Part shown: positions 1 to 8,470 of the stretch, piece after piece
Numbering within the stretch: the first letter of the stretch is position 1
Layout of the letters: every line of letters starts with the position of its first letter
NCBI RefSeq assembly: GCF_001417775.1
Contig: NZ_BBZJ01000020.1
Span: forward strand, 186,001-250,000
Source: Streptomyces sp. TP-A0356
GTDB taxonomy: Bacteria > Actinomycetota > Actinomycetes > Streptomycetales > Streptomycetaceae
Direction: 5' to 3'
DNA length: 64,000 nt
Position numbers and translations under genes: made by a program
Notes under the pieces: model-generated
The model's input: the letters and a program-made list of their open reading frames with translations, nothing else
Told to the model about the DNA's origin: nothing
Databases searched by the model: none

Positions 1-21
1 CGGGCGCCTCACACGCACCAT

Positions 22-60
22 GCCGCGCGCCCCGCCCGTGTTCCGGGCGGGGCGCGCGGC
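22..60. terminator. Perfect GC-rich hairpin, probable bidirectional terminator
   Basis: A 17-bp perfect inverted repeat (arms 22-38 and 44-60, 5-nt loop) sits just beyond the stop of the LacI gene. It probably ends the LacI transcript and, from the other side, whatever gene lies left of the window. There is no T-run, which is normal for Streptomyces terminators. Confidence 0.75.
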
Positions 61-68
61 GTTGTGTG

Positions 69-1085
69 TCAGGGGCCCGGGGGCGCCGTGGAGCCGCGCA
101 CGACCAGTTCGACGGGGATGTCGCCCTGCTCGGTTGCGCGGCCCTCCAGGACGGCGAGGAGGGCTCGCATGCCGCGTTCGCCGAACAGTTCGGCGTCGAG
201 ACGGACGGTCGTCAGTTCGGGGTCGAGGGCGGTGGCGAGGGCCAGGTCGTCGACGCCGGTGACGGAGAGGTCGTCGGGGATGCGCAGTCCGAGGCGTCGT
301 GCCGCCTTGTAGGCGCCCGCGGCGAGCTTGTCGTCGTCGCACACGAGGGCGGTGGGCCGGGGGGCTCCCGCGGTGGCGAGGGCGGCTTCGGCGGCGGCGC
401 GGGCGTCCTCGATGGAGATGGGCGCGCGGGTGGTGCGGAGGCTGGTGCCGGGGGTGCTGGCGAGGCGTGCGGCGAGTTCGCGTGCTCGTATCTCGAAGGT
501 CCAGGAGGGGACGTCGGCGGCGAGGTGGAGGACGTGGCGGTGGCCGAGGGCGAGGAGGTGGTCGGCCACCTGCCGTGTGCCGTCCGCGATGTCCAGGTTG
601 ACGGTTGCGGCGCCCAGGCTGCCTTCGGGGTCGCTGTCCAGCATGACCAGGGGGAGCTGGTCGCCGTGGATCGCGGTGAGCGCGTCCGCGGCCATGGAGG
701 AGGCGATCACGCCGTCGAGCGCCGCTTGTGCGGAGTGGAAGGGGTCCCTGGCGGGGCCGATGCCTTCGGGTGAGGGGTAGAGGACGACGCCGAAGCCGTG
801 TTCGGCGGCGACGCGGGCCGCGCCGGTGTAGACGCCCGCGAAGAACTCGGTGGTGAGGGCGGGGACCACGAGGAGGACGGTGCGGGTGCGGCCGAGGCGG
901 AGGTTGCGGGCGGCGAGGTTGGGCCGGTAGCCGAGTTCGCGTGCGGCCTGCCGGACGCGTTCGGCCGTGGTCTCGGAGACGCGTCCGCGCCACTTGTCGC
1001 CGAGGACGAGTGACACCGCGGCCTGGGAGACCCCGGCGGCCTCGGCGACGTCGCGGCTGGTGGGGCGGGTGCTACCTCGTGCCAC
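69..1085 (-). CDS. LacI-family transcriptional regulator
   Basis: About 338 aa with the standard LacI layout. The N-terminal helix-turn-helix reads TSRDVAEAAGVSQAAVS and is followed by the hinge region NLAARNLR. The rest is a periplasmic-binding-protein-like effector domain ending in a typical VRLDAELFGERGMRALL segment. I chose the GTG at 1085, just ahead of ARGSTRPTSRDVAEAAG; an in-frame GTG at 1145 would add 20 poorly conserved residues. The gene is divergent from an MFS transporter, with inverted repeats in the shared promoter, so it probably represses that transporter and itself. The ligand (a sugar or nucleoside in most relatives) cannot be read from the sequence. Confidence 0.9.
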   Translation of the reverse strand: MARGSTRPTSRDVAEAAGVSQAAVSLVLGDKWRGRVSETTAERVRQAARELGYRPNLAARNLRLGRTRTVLLVVPALTTEFFAGVYTGAARVAAEHGFGVVLYPSPEGIGPARDPFHSAQAALDGVIASSMAADALTAIHGDQLPLVMLDSDPEGSLGAATVNLDIADGTRQVADHLLALGHRHVLHLAADVPSWTFEIRARELAARLASTPGTSLRTTRAPISIEDARAAAEAALATAGAPRPTALVCDDDKLAAGAYKAARRLGLRIPDDLSVTGVDDLALATALDPELTTVRLDAELFGERGMRALLAVLEGRATEQGDIPVELVVRGSTAPPGP

Positions 1086-1148
1086 CGTGGACCTGCTCTC
1101 GTGCCACCGTCGGCCTGCTCTCGTCTGGACTCGCGGACAGCGCACATG

Positions 1149-1180
1149 GTACGTATGACCGGGGACGTTATACGTACAAC
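1149..1180. promoter_or_regulatory. Candidate LacI operator in divergent promoter
   Basis: Between the divergent LacI and MFS genes there are 8-bp inverted arms (GTACGTAT at 1149-1156, ATACGTAC at 1170-1177). The 14-bp near-palindrome GTTATACGTACAAC (1167-1180, one mismatch between arms) overlaps them. The symmetry and AT content stand out from the GC-rich surroundings. Assigning it to the LacI protein is inference from position. Confidence 0.5.
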
Positions 1181-1234
1181 TTGGCTACCTGGCCCACGGG
1201 CGGACGACGGAGAAGCAGTCGGGAAGGGATGGAC

Positions 1235-2494
1235 ATGGCCGCCGGATACCTGGAGATCCTCAGGGTGAGGCACGCCGCGCGCCTGCTCGCCGGGACGCTC
1301 GTGGGACGGCTGCCGAGCGCGACGGCGGCGATCGCCGTGGTGCTGTTCGTGCGCGCCGAGGGCGGCACGTACAGCCTGGCCGGGGCGCTCGCCGCGGTGT
1401 ACGGGGTGGCCAACGCCGTGGGGCAGCCGCTGCTGGGCCGGCTCGTCGACCTGTACGGCCAGCCGCGCGTTCAGTTGCCGGCCGCGCTCGTCTCCGCGCT
1501 GGCCATGACGGTCTTCGCCCTGACGGGCGTGGAGCCGCTCGTGGTGGCGTACGCCGCCATGGTGGTCGCGGGGCTGTTCACGCCGCCCCTCGAGGGCGGT
1601 CTGCGTGCCCTGTGGCCGGTCGTGCTGCGCCGGGAGGAGCAGGTGCACACGGCGTACGCGATGGACGCGGTCGCCCAGGAGGTGATGTTCACGGTGGGGC
1701 CGTTGCTGGTGACCGTGTGTGCGTCGCTGTGGTCCGCCGGTGCCGCGCTCGTCCTGCTGAACGTCATCGGTGTGCTGGGGGCGCTGTCGGTGGTGCTCTC
1801 GCCGCCCTCGCGCGACTGGCGCTCGGCGCCGCGCGAGGCACACTGGCTGGGGGCCCTGCGTTCGCCGGGGCTCCTGGCGCTTCTGGGCTCGTTCCTGTTC
1901 GTCGGGATCGCGCTGGGCTCCATCACGGTCGCGGCGGTGTCGTACGCCGACGGGCACGGCGGTGACGCGGTGTACGGCTGGCTGATGGCCGCGCTGGGGC
2001 TGGGCGCCCTGGTCGGGGGCGCCGGGTACGGGTCTCGGCAGTGGGCCGGCGCGCCGGAGCGGCGACTGCGTGTGCTGGTGGGTCTTCTGGCGGTGTGTTA
2101 TCTGCCGCTGACGGCGATGCCGGGTGCGGTCGCCATGGTGCTGCTCACGGCCCTCGCGGGGGTCTTCCTGGCGCCCTGTATCGCGTGTGCGTTCATCATC
2201 GTGGACCGGCACGCCCCGAGCGGCACGGTCACGGAGGCGTTCTCCTGGCTGGTGACGACGTTCACCGTGGGGGCGTCGGTGGGGACGGGGCTGGCGGGGC
2301 CGGTCGTACAGGCGGGCGGGGCCCGGTGGGGCTTCGCGGTACCGGGGGCCGCCGGGGCGGTGTCCCTGCTGGTCCTGCTGGTGACCGGGCGGGTCCTCGC
2401 AGCTCCCGCCGGGGGTGCGGTGGTTGCGGCTTCACCGGAAAATGATCCAAACCGTGCTGTCGAACCCCGTTTCAGCTCAGGGGATCGGGCGTAA
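1235..2494 (+). CDS. MFS transporter
   Basis: About 419 aa of strongly hydrophobic sequence with roughly twelve membrane segments in two halves. The central cytoplasmic loop (around SPPSRDWRSAPREAHWLGAL) is typical of major facilitator superfamily drug/metabolite exporters. The ATG at 1235 lies 6-7 nt after GGGAAGGG; the ATG at 1229 directly abuts that ribosome-binding site and is less likely. The stop is only 9 nt before the pafA start, so some read-through into pafA is possible. Divergent from the LacI repressor, its probable regulator. The substrate is unknown. Confidence 0.85.
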   Translation: MAAGYLEILRVRHAARLLAGTLVGRLPSATAAIAVVLFVRAEGGTYSLAGALAAVYGVANAVGQPLLGRLVDLYGQPRVQLPAALVSALAMTVFALTGVEPLVVAYAAMVVAGLFTPPLEGGLRALWPVVLRREEQVHTAYAMDAVAQEVMFTVGPLLVTVCASLWSAGAALVLLNVIGVLGALSVVLSPPSRDWRSAPREAHWLGALRSPGLLALLGSFLFVGIALGSITVAAVSYADGHGGDAVYGWLMAALGLGALVGGAGYGSRQWAGAPERRLRVLVGLLAVCYLPLTAMPGAVAMVLLTALAGVFLAPCIACAFIIVDRHAPSGTVTEAFSWLVTTFTVGASVGTGLAGPVVQAGGARWGFAVPGAAGAVSLLVLLVTGRVLAAPAGGAVVAASPENDPNRAVEPRFSSGDRA

Positions 2495-2503
2495 TGTTCA
2501 GTC

Positions 2504-3865
2504 ATGGACCGCCGCATTTTCGGGCTGGAGAACGAGTACGGCGTCACGTGCACGTTCAGGGGACAGCGCCGTCTGTCGCCTGACGAGGTGGCGCGGTACC
2601 TCTTCCGCCGTGTCGTGTCATGGGGCCGCAGCAGCAATGTCTTTCTGCGGAACGGGGCCCGCCTCTATCTCGACGTGGGCTCACATCCGGAATATGCGAC
2701 ACCCGAATGTGACAATGTGATCGAACTGGTCACCCACGACAAGGCCGGCGAGCGCATTCTGGAGGGCCTCCTGGTCGATGCCGAACGTCGCCTGCACGAG
2801 GAGGGAATCGCGGGTGACGTCTACCTCTTCAAGAACAACACCGACTCGGCGGGCAACTCCTACGGCTGCCACGAGAACTATCTGGTGGCGCGGCACGGGG
2901 AGTTCTCGCGGCTCGCGGACATCCTGATTCCGTTCCTCGTCACGCGGCAACTGCTCTGCGGTGCCGGCAAGGTGCTGCAGACCCCGCGCGGTGCCGTCTA
3001 CTGCGTGAGCCAGCGGGCCGAGCACATCTGGGAGGGCGTCAGCTCGGCGACCACGCGCTCCCGGCCCATCATCAACACGCGCGACGAGCCGCACGCGGAC
3101 GCCGAGCGCTACCGCCGTCTGCACGTGATCGTCGGCGACTCGAACATGTCCGAGACGACCATGCTGCTGAAGGTCGGCGCCACGGATCTGGTGCTGCGCA
3201 TGATCGAGGCGGGCACGGTGATGCGTGACCTCACCCTGGAGAACCCGATCCGGGCGATCCGGGAGGTCAGCCACGACATCACGGGCCGCCGCAAGGTGCG
3301 CCTGGCCAGCGGGCGCGAGGCCTCCGCGCTGGAGGTGCAGCGGGAGTACTACGAGAAGGCCGTGGACTTCTGCGAGCGCCGCGGTATCCGCACCGGCACC
3401 GTGGAGCAGGTCCTGGAGCTGTGGGGCCGCACGCTGGAGGCGATCGAGTCCGAGGACCTGGACCGGATCGGTACCGAGATCGACTGGGTGATGAAGTACA
3501 AGCTCATCGAGCGGTACCGCGCCAAGCACAACATGACGATGTCGCATCCGCGGGTCGCGCAGATAGACCTCGCCTACCACGACATCCACCGTCGTCGTGG
3601 TCTGTACTACCTGCTAGAGAAGAAGGGCCAAGCCGCCCGCATCTGCAACGACTTGAAGATCTTCGAGGGCAAGTCGGTGCCTCCGCAGACCACTCGGGCA
3701 CGGCTGCGTGGCGACTTCATCCGGCGGGCCCAGGAACAGCGCCGTGATTTCACGGTCGACTGGGTGCATCTCAAGCTCAACGACCAGGCTCAGCGGACCG
3801 TGTTGTGCAAGGATCCGTTCCGTTCGGTCGACGACCGGGTGGAGAAGCTGATCGCCGGAATGTGA
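2504..3865 (+). CDS. pafA: Pup--protein ligase (proteasome accessory factor A)
   Basis: 453 aa, the usual length for PafA. This glutamine-synthetase-like ATP-dependent ligase joins the C-terminal glutamate of Pup to lysines of target proteins, marking them for the mycobacterial-type proteasome. The N-terminal MDRRIFGLENEYGVTC carries the metal/ATP-binding glutamates (E9, E11). D57 in RLYLDVGSHPEYATPEC is the expected counterpart of the catalytic aspartate. The order pafA-pafB-pafC-tatA-tatC-helY is the same as in Mycobacterium tuberculosis (Rv2097c to Rv2092c), here with two FKBP genes inserted. In streptomycetes the pup/prc genes normally lie close upstream, which would be left of this window. 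Confidence 0.97.
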   Translation: MDRRIFGLENEYGVTCTFRGQRRLSPDEVARYLFRRVVSWGRSSNVFLRNGARLYLDVGSHPEYATPECDNVIELVTHDKAGERILEGLLVDAERRLHEEGIAGDVYLFKNNTDSAGNSYGCHENYLVARHGEFSRLADILIPFLVTRQLLCGAGKVLQTPRGAVYCVSQRAEHIWEGVSSATTRSRPIINTRDEPHADAERYRRLHVIVGDSNMSETTMLLKVGATDLVLRMIEAGTVMRDLTLENPIRAIREVSHDITGRRKVRLASGREASALEVQREYYEKAVDFCERRGIRTGTVEQVLELWGRTLEAIESEDLDRIGTEIDWVMKYKLIERYRAKHNMTMSHPRVAQIDLAYHDIHRRRGLYYLLEKKGQAARICNDLKIFEGKSVPPQTTRARLRGDFIRRAQEQRRDFTVDWVHLKLNDQAQRTVLCKDPFRSVDDRVEKLIAGM

Positions 3866-3902
3866 GGCACGCGTTCCCCCGCATATCGCCGGAACGCAAC
3901 GC

Positions 3903-3931
3903 GGGCGCCGTATGTTTGCCGTACGGCGCCC
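3903..3931 (+). terminator. Terminator after pafA
   Basis: A 10-bp perfect stem (3903-3912 with 3922-3931, 9-nt loop) is followed by TTCTC, between pafA and the lipoprotein gene. Confidence 0.65.
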
Positions 3932-3993
3932 TTCTCACGCCGTAGAGTTGCGCGCACGCCATCCGTCAAGATCGACCGATACGAGGCTCCATC

Positions 3994-4998
3994 GTGCGCC
4001 GACGCTCCCTCTTCCTAGCCGCCGTGCCCGCCGGACTGGTCACGCTCGCCGCATGCGGCGACAACAAGTCCGGCAAGGGCGCGTCCGGGACCAGTTCGTC
4101 CCCCGCCGCTCCGGCCACGTCCGCCGCCCCGCCGCCGAAGATCGTCGACGGACCACTGCCGGCGATCACCGCCGGCACCAAGTTCGGCGAGAAGCCGACC
4201 GTGGCCAAGGGCAGCGGTTCCCCGTCGAAGGACCTGGCGGTGAAGACGGTGATCGCCGGCAACGGCCAGACGGTCGCGGAGAACGACTACATCCAGGCGC
4301 ACTACCTGGGCCAGGTCTGGGACACGGCGAAGGTCTTCGACAACTCCTACGACCGCAAGACGCCCCTGCTGATCCAGTTGGCCCGGGGCGGCATCATCGA
4401 CGGCTGGCGGTATGCCCTCCAGGGGAAGAAGGCCGGCAGCCGGGTGGAGATGGCCGTACCCCCGACCTGGGGCTACGGCCCGCAGGGCAACCCCCAGGCG
4501 GGCATCAAGGGGACCGACACGCTGGTGTTCGTGGTGGACGTCCAGAAGACGTTCAACTCCAAGAGCTCCGCCAAGGGCAAGGTCGTTCCGCAGACCAACG
4601 CCGACCTGCCGAAGGTCGGCACCAACACCGACGGCAAGGCCCCGTCCATCGAGGTGCCGAAGACGAAGGCCCCGACGGGCCTGGTCGCGAACTACGTGAT
4701 CGAGGGCGACGGGGACAAGGTCGCCGCGGACAGCACCGTCCTGGTGCAGTACAAGGGCGTGCTGTGGGACACCGGCAAGGAGTTCGACTCCACGTACAGC
4801 CGCGGTCAGCTCACCTCGTTCTCGCTGCAGCAGGTCGTCAAGGGCTGGGCCCAGGGCCTGACCGGCAAGAAGGTGGGCAGCCGTGTGCTCATCGTGGTCC
4901 CGCCGAAGCTGGGGTACGGCGACAACCCGCCCGCCGGCAGCGGTATCAAGAAGGACTCCACGCTGGTCTTCTCCGTGGACATCCTGGCGAAGATGTAA
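3994..4998 (+). CDS. Lipoprotein with two FKBP-type prolyl isomerase domains
   Basis: 334 aa starting at GTG. The signal peptide starts MRRRSLFLAAVPAGLV and ends in an LAAC lipobox with the acylated cysteine at C21. A Ser/Ala/Pro-rich spacer follows, then two FKBP domains in tandem (about residues 75-185 and 225-334). Each has the VLVQYKGVLWDTGKEFDSTY-like core and the GYG...IKK/IKG loop. It is expected to be anchored on the outer face of the membrane and to catalyse cis-trans prolyl isomerisation of exported proteins. The first domain is more divergent (FDNSYDRKTPL, GIIDGW) and may be less active. It lies upstream of a cytosolic FKBP. Confidence 0.9.
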   Translation: MRRRSLFLAAVPAGLVTLAACGDNKSGKGASGTSSSPAAPATSAAPPPKIVDGPLPAITAGTKFGEKPTVAKGSGSPSKDLAVKTVIAGNGQTVAENDYIQAHYLGQVWDTAKVFDNSYDRKTPLLIQLARGGIIDGWRYALQGKKAGSRVEMAVPPTWGYGPQGNPQAGIKGTDTLVFVVDVQKTFNSKSSAKGKVVPQTNADLPKVGTNTDGKAPSIEVPKTKAPTGLVANYVIEGDGDKVAADSTVLVQYKGVLWDTGKEFDSTYSRGQLTSFSLQQVVKGWAQGLTGKKVGSRVLIVVPPKLGYGDNPPAGSGIKKDSTLVFSVDILAKM

Positions 4999-5068
4999 CC
5001 CTCGCGGGTATGTGAGAGTGTCGGTCTTGCCGCAATGGCCGTAACAAGAACAACCAGGAGCTTTTGAC

Positions 5069-5440
5069 GTGAGCATCGAGAAGCCCGAGATCGACTTCCC
5101 GGGCGGCGAGCCCCCGGCCGACCTCGAGATCAAGGACATCTGGGCGGGCGACGGCCCGGAGGCCAAGGCGGGCGACACCGTCTCCGTCCACTACGTCGGC
5201 GTCTCCTTCTCCACCGGTGAGGAGTTCGACGCGTCCTGGAACCGTGGTACGCCGCTGAAATTCCAGCTCGGCGTGGGCCAGGTCATCCCGGGCTGGGACC
5301 GAGGCGTCCAGGGCATGAAGGTCGGCGGCCGCCGCCAGCTGATCATTCCCCCGCACCTGGCCTACGGCGACCGTGGCGCCGGCGGCCGCATCAAGCCCGG
5401 TGAGACGCTGATCTTCGTCTGCGACCTGGTCGGGGTCTGA
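5069..5440 (+). CDS. fkbP: FKBP-type peptidyl-prolyl cis-trans isomerase
   Basis: 123 aa, a single minimal FKBP domain with no signal peptide. The active-site segments are all present: VSVHYVGV, EEFDASW, QVIPGWDRGVQGMKVGGRR and IPPHLAYGDRGAGG. It is expected to be a cytosolic rotamase and, as in other streptomycetes, the target of FK506/rapamycin-type macrolides. The start is GTG at 5069 with a CAGGAGC ribosome-binding site. It sits 70 nt downstream of the tandem FKBP lipoprotein, probably as a paralogous pair. Confidence 0.95.
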   Translation: MSIEKPEIDFPGGEPPADLEIKDIWAGDGPEAKAGDTVSVHYVGVSFSTGEEFDASWNRGTPLKFQLGVGQVIPGWDRGVQGMKVGGRRQLIIPPHLAYGDRGAGGRIKPGETLIFVCDLVGV

Positions 5441-5534
5441 TCCGAGACCGGTCACCGGTACCGGATCCGGCCGCGCGCCGGGCGGCTGTTCGCTGCCGCG
5501 CATCCGGCGGGATCCGACCGTAATCGATCAGCTG

Positions 5535-5562
5535 GGGCCCATGCCTGTACGGGCATGGGCCC
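5535..5562 (+). terminator. Terminator after fkbP
   Basis: An 11-bp perfect stem (5535-5545 with 5552-5562, 6-nt loop) is followed by TCGGCTTT, separating the FKBP genes from pafB. Confidence 0.8.
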
Positions 5563-5635
5563 TCGGCTTTGCCACGACACGCGCGGGCGGTACGGTCGTC
5601 GATCGTAAGCACCATAGGGGAGGCGAAGGGCGTCG

Positions 5636-6589
5636 ATGGCCATTGCCAAGGCCGAGCGGCTGATGAACCTGGCGCTGTGTCTGCTCGGGACGCGGCGGCC
5701 GCTCAGCAAGCGCGAGCTGCGCGAGTCCATCGAGGCCTATCTGGAAGCCGGCTCCCCCGACTCCTTCAATCGCATGTTCGAGCGGGACAAGGACGACCTG
5801 CGCGAGCTGGGCCTGGTCATCGAGACCGTGGAGAACCTGGACGGCGAGGTCGGCTATCTCGCCCGCCGCGACAGCAACCGCCTGCCGCCCATCACCCTGG
5901 ACGCCGAGGAGGCCGCCGCCCTGGGGCTGGCCGCCAAGGTGTGGCAGCAGGCGCGGCTCGCCGGCGCCGCCAGCGGTGCCCTGCAGAAGCTGCGCGCCGC
6001 GGGCCTGCCCGAGGACGTGGACCCGTACGAGGCCCATGGCGCCCTGGAGCCGCGCATCCCCGTGCACGAGGCCGCCTTCGAGCCGCTCATGCTGGCCTGC
6101 CGTGACCGCCGCCCCGTCGTCTTCGAGTACCGCAAGGCCACCGCCGCCCGGCCCGAACCGCGCACGGTCGAGCCGTGGGCTCTGGAGTGCTGGCGCGGTC
6201 ACTGGTACCTGGCCGGCTGGGACCGCGACCGGGGCGCGGAGCGTGTCTTCCGGCTGTCCCGGATCACCGGCAAGGTGCGCAGCCGGGGCGGCAGCTTCAC
6301 CGCCGAGGTGCCCGACGTGGTCACGGTCCGTGAGACCGTCGCGGGCTGGGCGGGGGAGATCGCCGACCGCACGGCCCGGATCCGGCTGCGCACGGGCGCG
6401 GGGTACCCCCTTCGGGCGAAGGCCACCGCCGCACGGGAACTGGGTGACGGCTGGGACGAGTTGGAGATCCCGTACGGGCACGGTCTCGACGCCTGGCTGG
6501 TCGAGTTCGGGCCCGACGTGGTGGTCCTGGAGCCGGCCGAGCTGCGGGCCGACGTGGTGGACCGGCTGCGTGCCGTGGCCAAGGGCTGA
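5636..6589 (+). CDS. pafB: WYL-domain transcriptional regulator PafB
   Basis: 317 aa with a winged-helix N-terminus (about residues 1-65, MAIAKAERLMNLALCLLG...), then a WYL ligand-sensing domain around YRKATAARPEPRTVEPWALECWRGHWYLAGWD, and a C-terminal WCX-type extension. In mycobacteria PafB and PafC form a heterodimer that activates RecA/LexA-independent DNA-damage genes; the name comes only from linkage to pafA. It is followed after 17 nt by pafC, so the two are cotranscribed. Confidence 0.92.
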   Translation: MAIAKAERLMNLALCLLGTRRPLSKRELRESIEAYLEAGSPDSFNRMFERDKDDLRELGLVIETVENLDGEVGYLARRDSNRLPPITLDAEEAAALGLAAKVWQQARLAGAASGALQKLRAAGLPEDVDPYEAHGALEPRIPVHEAAFEPLMLACRDRRPVVFEYRKATAARPEPRTVEPWALECWRGHWYLAGWDRDRGAERVFRLSRITGKVRSRGGSFTAEVPDVVTVRETVAGWAGEIADRTARIRLRTGAGYPLRAKATAARELGDGWDELEIPYGHGLDAWLVEFGPDVVVLEPAELRADVVDRLRAVAKG

Positions 6590-6606
6590 GAGGGAGACGT
6601 AGGACA

Positions 6607-7635
6607 GTGGCAGGCAAACCGGCCAGGCCCGCGAGCGCCATCGACCAGACCCGGCGCATGCTGTCCCTGGTGACGTATCTGCGGGAGCGTCCCGGCGCCC
6701 GCGTGGCGGACGTCGCCAGGGCCTTCGGGATCACCGAGGACGAACTGGTCTCGGACCTCGACGTGCTGCCCATGTGCGGCACCAGCTTCCGCGGTGGCGA
6801 TCTGCTCGACATCGACACCGACGGCGAGCACATCTGGTGGCACAACCCGGCCGCCCTGGGCGAGGACGCGGCGGAGCCCCTGCGCCTGGCGGCCGACGAG
6901 GCCACCGCGCTGCTGGTGGCGGCGCGGGCCGTCGCGACGCTGCCGGGCCTGCGGGAGAGCGACCGGCAGGCGTTGCTGCGCGCCACCACCAAGGTGGAGA
7001 CCGCGGCCGGCGAGGCCGCGGGGGCCAGCTCCCGCTTCTCGGTGACCTTCGAGTCCGAGGGCGGCGTCTTCGCGGACGTCGACCGGGCGATCTCCGAGCG
7101 CCGCCGTCTGTGGATCCGCTACTACTCGCCGGCCCGGGACGAGGTCACCGAGCGCGAGATCGACCCGATCCGGCTGGTCAGCGTCGGCCACACGTATGTG
7201 GAGGCGTGGTGCCGCCGCTCGGAGGCGCGCCGTACCTTCCGGCTCGACCGGGTCGCCGAGATCCGGATCCTGGACGAGCCGTCGGCGCCGCCGGAGATCG
7301 AGCCGCGGGACCTGTCCGAGGGGCTCGTCCAGCCCGCCGCCGAGGACCCCGAGGTGGTCGTCGAGGTCGGTCCGGGCGGCCGCTGGGTCGCCGAGTACTA
7401 CCCGCACGACAGCGCCGATGAGCTGCCGGACGGCGGGTTGCGTATCACCTTGCGGACTCCGGAGCCGGCCTCGCTGCGACGGCTGGCGCTTCGGCTCGGG
7501 CGCGACGGCCGGATCGTGTCGCCGCCGGACCTCGCGGACAGCGCCCGCCGGGCGGCCCGCGAGGCGCTGGCGGCGTACGACGGGCCGGAAGGAGTCGAGG
7601 ACGGGCTGTACGACAGGCAGGAGCAGGGGCTGTGA
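6607..7635 (+). CDS. pafC: WYL-domain transcriptional regulator PafC
   Basis: 342 aa from GTG. It has an N-terminal HTH-like domain (RRMLSLVTYLRERPGARVADVARAFG), then a WYL core (LWIRYYSPARDEVTEREIDPIRLVSVGHTYVEAWC) and a WCX C-terminus. It is paralogous to and expected to pair with PafB in the DNA-damage response. The last codons overlap the start of the following zinc-ribbon gene (GTGA), indicating translational coupling. Confidence 0.92.
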   Translation: MAGKPARPASAIDQTRRMLSLVTYLRERPGARVADVARAFGITEDELVSDLDVLPMCGTSFRGGDLLDIDTDGEHIWWHNPAALGEDAAEPLRLAADEATALLVAARAVATLPGLRESDRQALLRATTKVETAAGEAAGASSRFSVTFESEGGVFADVDRAISERRRLWIRYYSPARDEVTEREIDPIRLVSVGHTYVEAWCRRSEARRTFRLDRVAEIRILDEPSAPPEIEPRDLSEGLVQPAAEDPEVVVEVGPGGRWVAEYYPHDSADELPDGGLRITLRTPEPASLRRLALRLGRDGRIVSPPDLADSARRAAREALAAYDGPEGVEDGLYDRQEQGL

Positions 7636-7973
7636 GCAGGTCGGCGATGTCTGGTGCGTCGGGGCGGTCGGGTGTGCCGGCCGGTGCGCCGCAGACGCCC
7701 GGGGCCGCGGAGATGACGGTGCGGACCGCGTTCGCGGGCATGCGGCGGGTGGCCGAAGTGGTGTTCAGGGCCGGCTGCCCGGACTGCCGGGCGCGCTTCG
7801 AACTCGGCGCGAGCGCGCTGCGGCTGGCCGTCGGCGCCACCAGCAAGACCACCTTCTACTCGTTCACCTGCCCCGAGTGCGGTGCGTCCGTCCGCAAGCC
7901 GGCCGGGGAGCGCATCGTCGAACTCCTCACCGGGGGCGGGGTGCGGACCCTGCGTCTGCACTCGACCCTCTAG
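7632..7973 (+). CDS. Small zinc-ribbon protein, unknown function
   Basis: 113 aa, GTG start inside the pafC stop (GTGA overlap). The first 40 residues are low-complexity Ser/Gly/Ala/Pro. The conserved part carries two CxxC pairs (AGCPDCRARFE and FTCPECGASVRKP), a likely structural zinc site. There is no signal peptide and no enzyme motif. Its coupling to pafC and position before tatA suggest a cytosolic accessory role, but no function is known to me. Confidence 0.8.
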   Translation: MSRSAMSGASGRSGVPAGAPQTPGAAEMTVRTAFAGMRRVAEVVFRAGCPDCRARFELGASALRLAVGATSKTTFYSFTCPECGASVRKPAGERIVELLTGGGVRTLRLHSTL

Positions 7974-7983
7974 GCTCGGCGTC

Positions 7984-8178
7984 ATGGTCTGGCCGATGCT
8001 CGCGATCGCCCTGGGGTTCCTGGGGCTCGCCGTTCTGGGTGTGTTCGCCGTCCGGGTCTTCCTGGAGGCACAGCGCCTCGGGCGGCAGGTGTCGGACTCC
8101 GCCCGCCGTATCAACCGTGCCGCGGAGGACCTGGAACGGGCGGCCGTGGGCGCCGCACGGGCCGCCGAGCGGATATGA
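7984..8178 (+). CDS. Small single-pass membrane protein, unknown function
   Basis: 64 aa from ATG at 7984, 10 nt after the zinc-ribbon gene. It has one hydrophobic segment (about residues 2-25, WPMLAIALGFLGLAVLGVFAVRVF), then a helical Arg/Ala/Glu-rich tail (RRINRAAEDLERAAVGAARAAERI) that could form a short coiled coil. The shape resembles many actinobacterial DUF948-like or hypothetical membrane proteins. It is too short for a firm family call and may be cotranscribed with pafBC. Confidence 0.7.
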   Translation: MVWPMLAIALGFLGLAVLGVFAVRVFLEAQRLGRQVSDSARRINRAAEDLERAAVGAARAAERI

Positions 8179-8398
8179 GCCGTTCACCGTCGTGGGGGTG
8201 GACTGCGGGCGGAAGGTGCATGCGCTGTGCGTCCCCCCCCATGGGGGCACAATGAGTCACTTCTGCCTGTCTCCTCCCCTCTGCGGACAGGTACCCTGCT
8301 GATCGCGGTCCGGAGAGCGAGGCGCGGTCCGCAGAAGCGGGAGTACGCACAGGGATTGCCCCGCGTTCACCCCTGAGCGTTACGATCGCTGGACGATG

Positions 8399-8426
8399 GT
8401 CGGACAAATGTCCGACTGATCGGACA
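8399..8426. promoter_or_regulatory. Three TCGGAC half-sites upstream of tatA
   Basis: The palindrome GTCGGAC-AAAT-GTCCGAC (8399-8416) is directly followed by a third half-site, ATCGGAC (8419-8425), 45-70 nt upstream of the tatA ATG. The spacing would suit a promoter-proximal operator. The binding protein is unknown. The rest of the 292-nt gap before tatA shows only C-run and G-run tracts near 8230. Confidence 0.4.
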
Positions 8427-8470
8427 GCAGCACCCCCACCCACGCCGCCTCGGTGAGAAGGTAAAGACTT

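Noticed and set aside
8225..8255. C-run/G-run hairpin near 8240 upstream of tatA
   Set aside because: Pairing is only CCCCC with GGGGG around ATG and could be chance in this composition.
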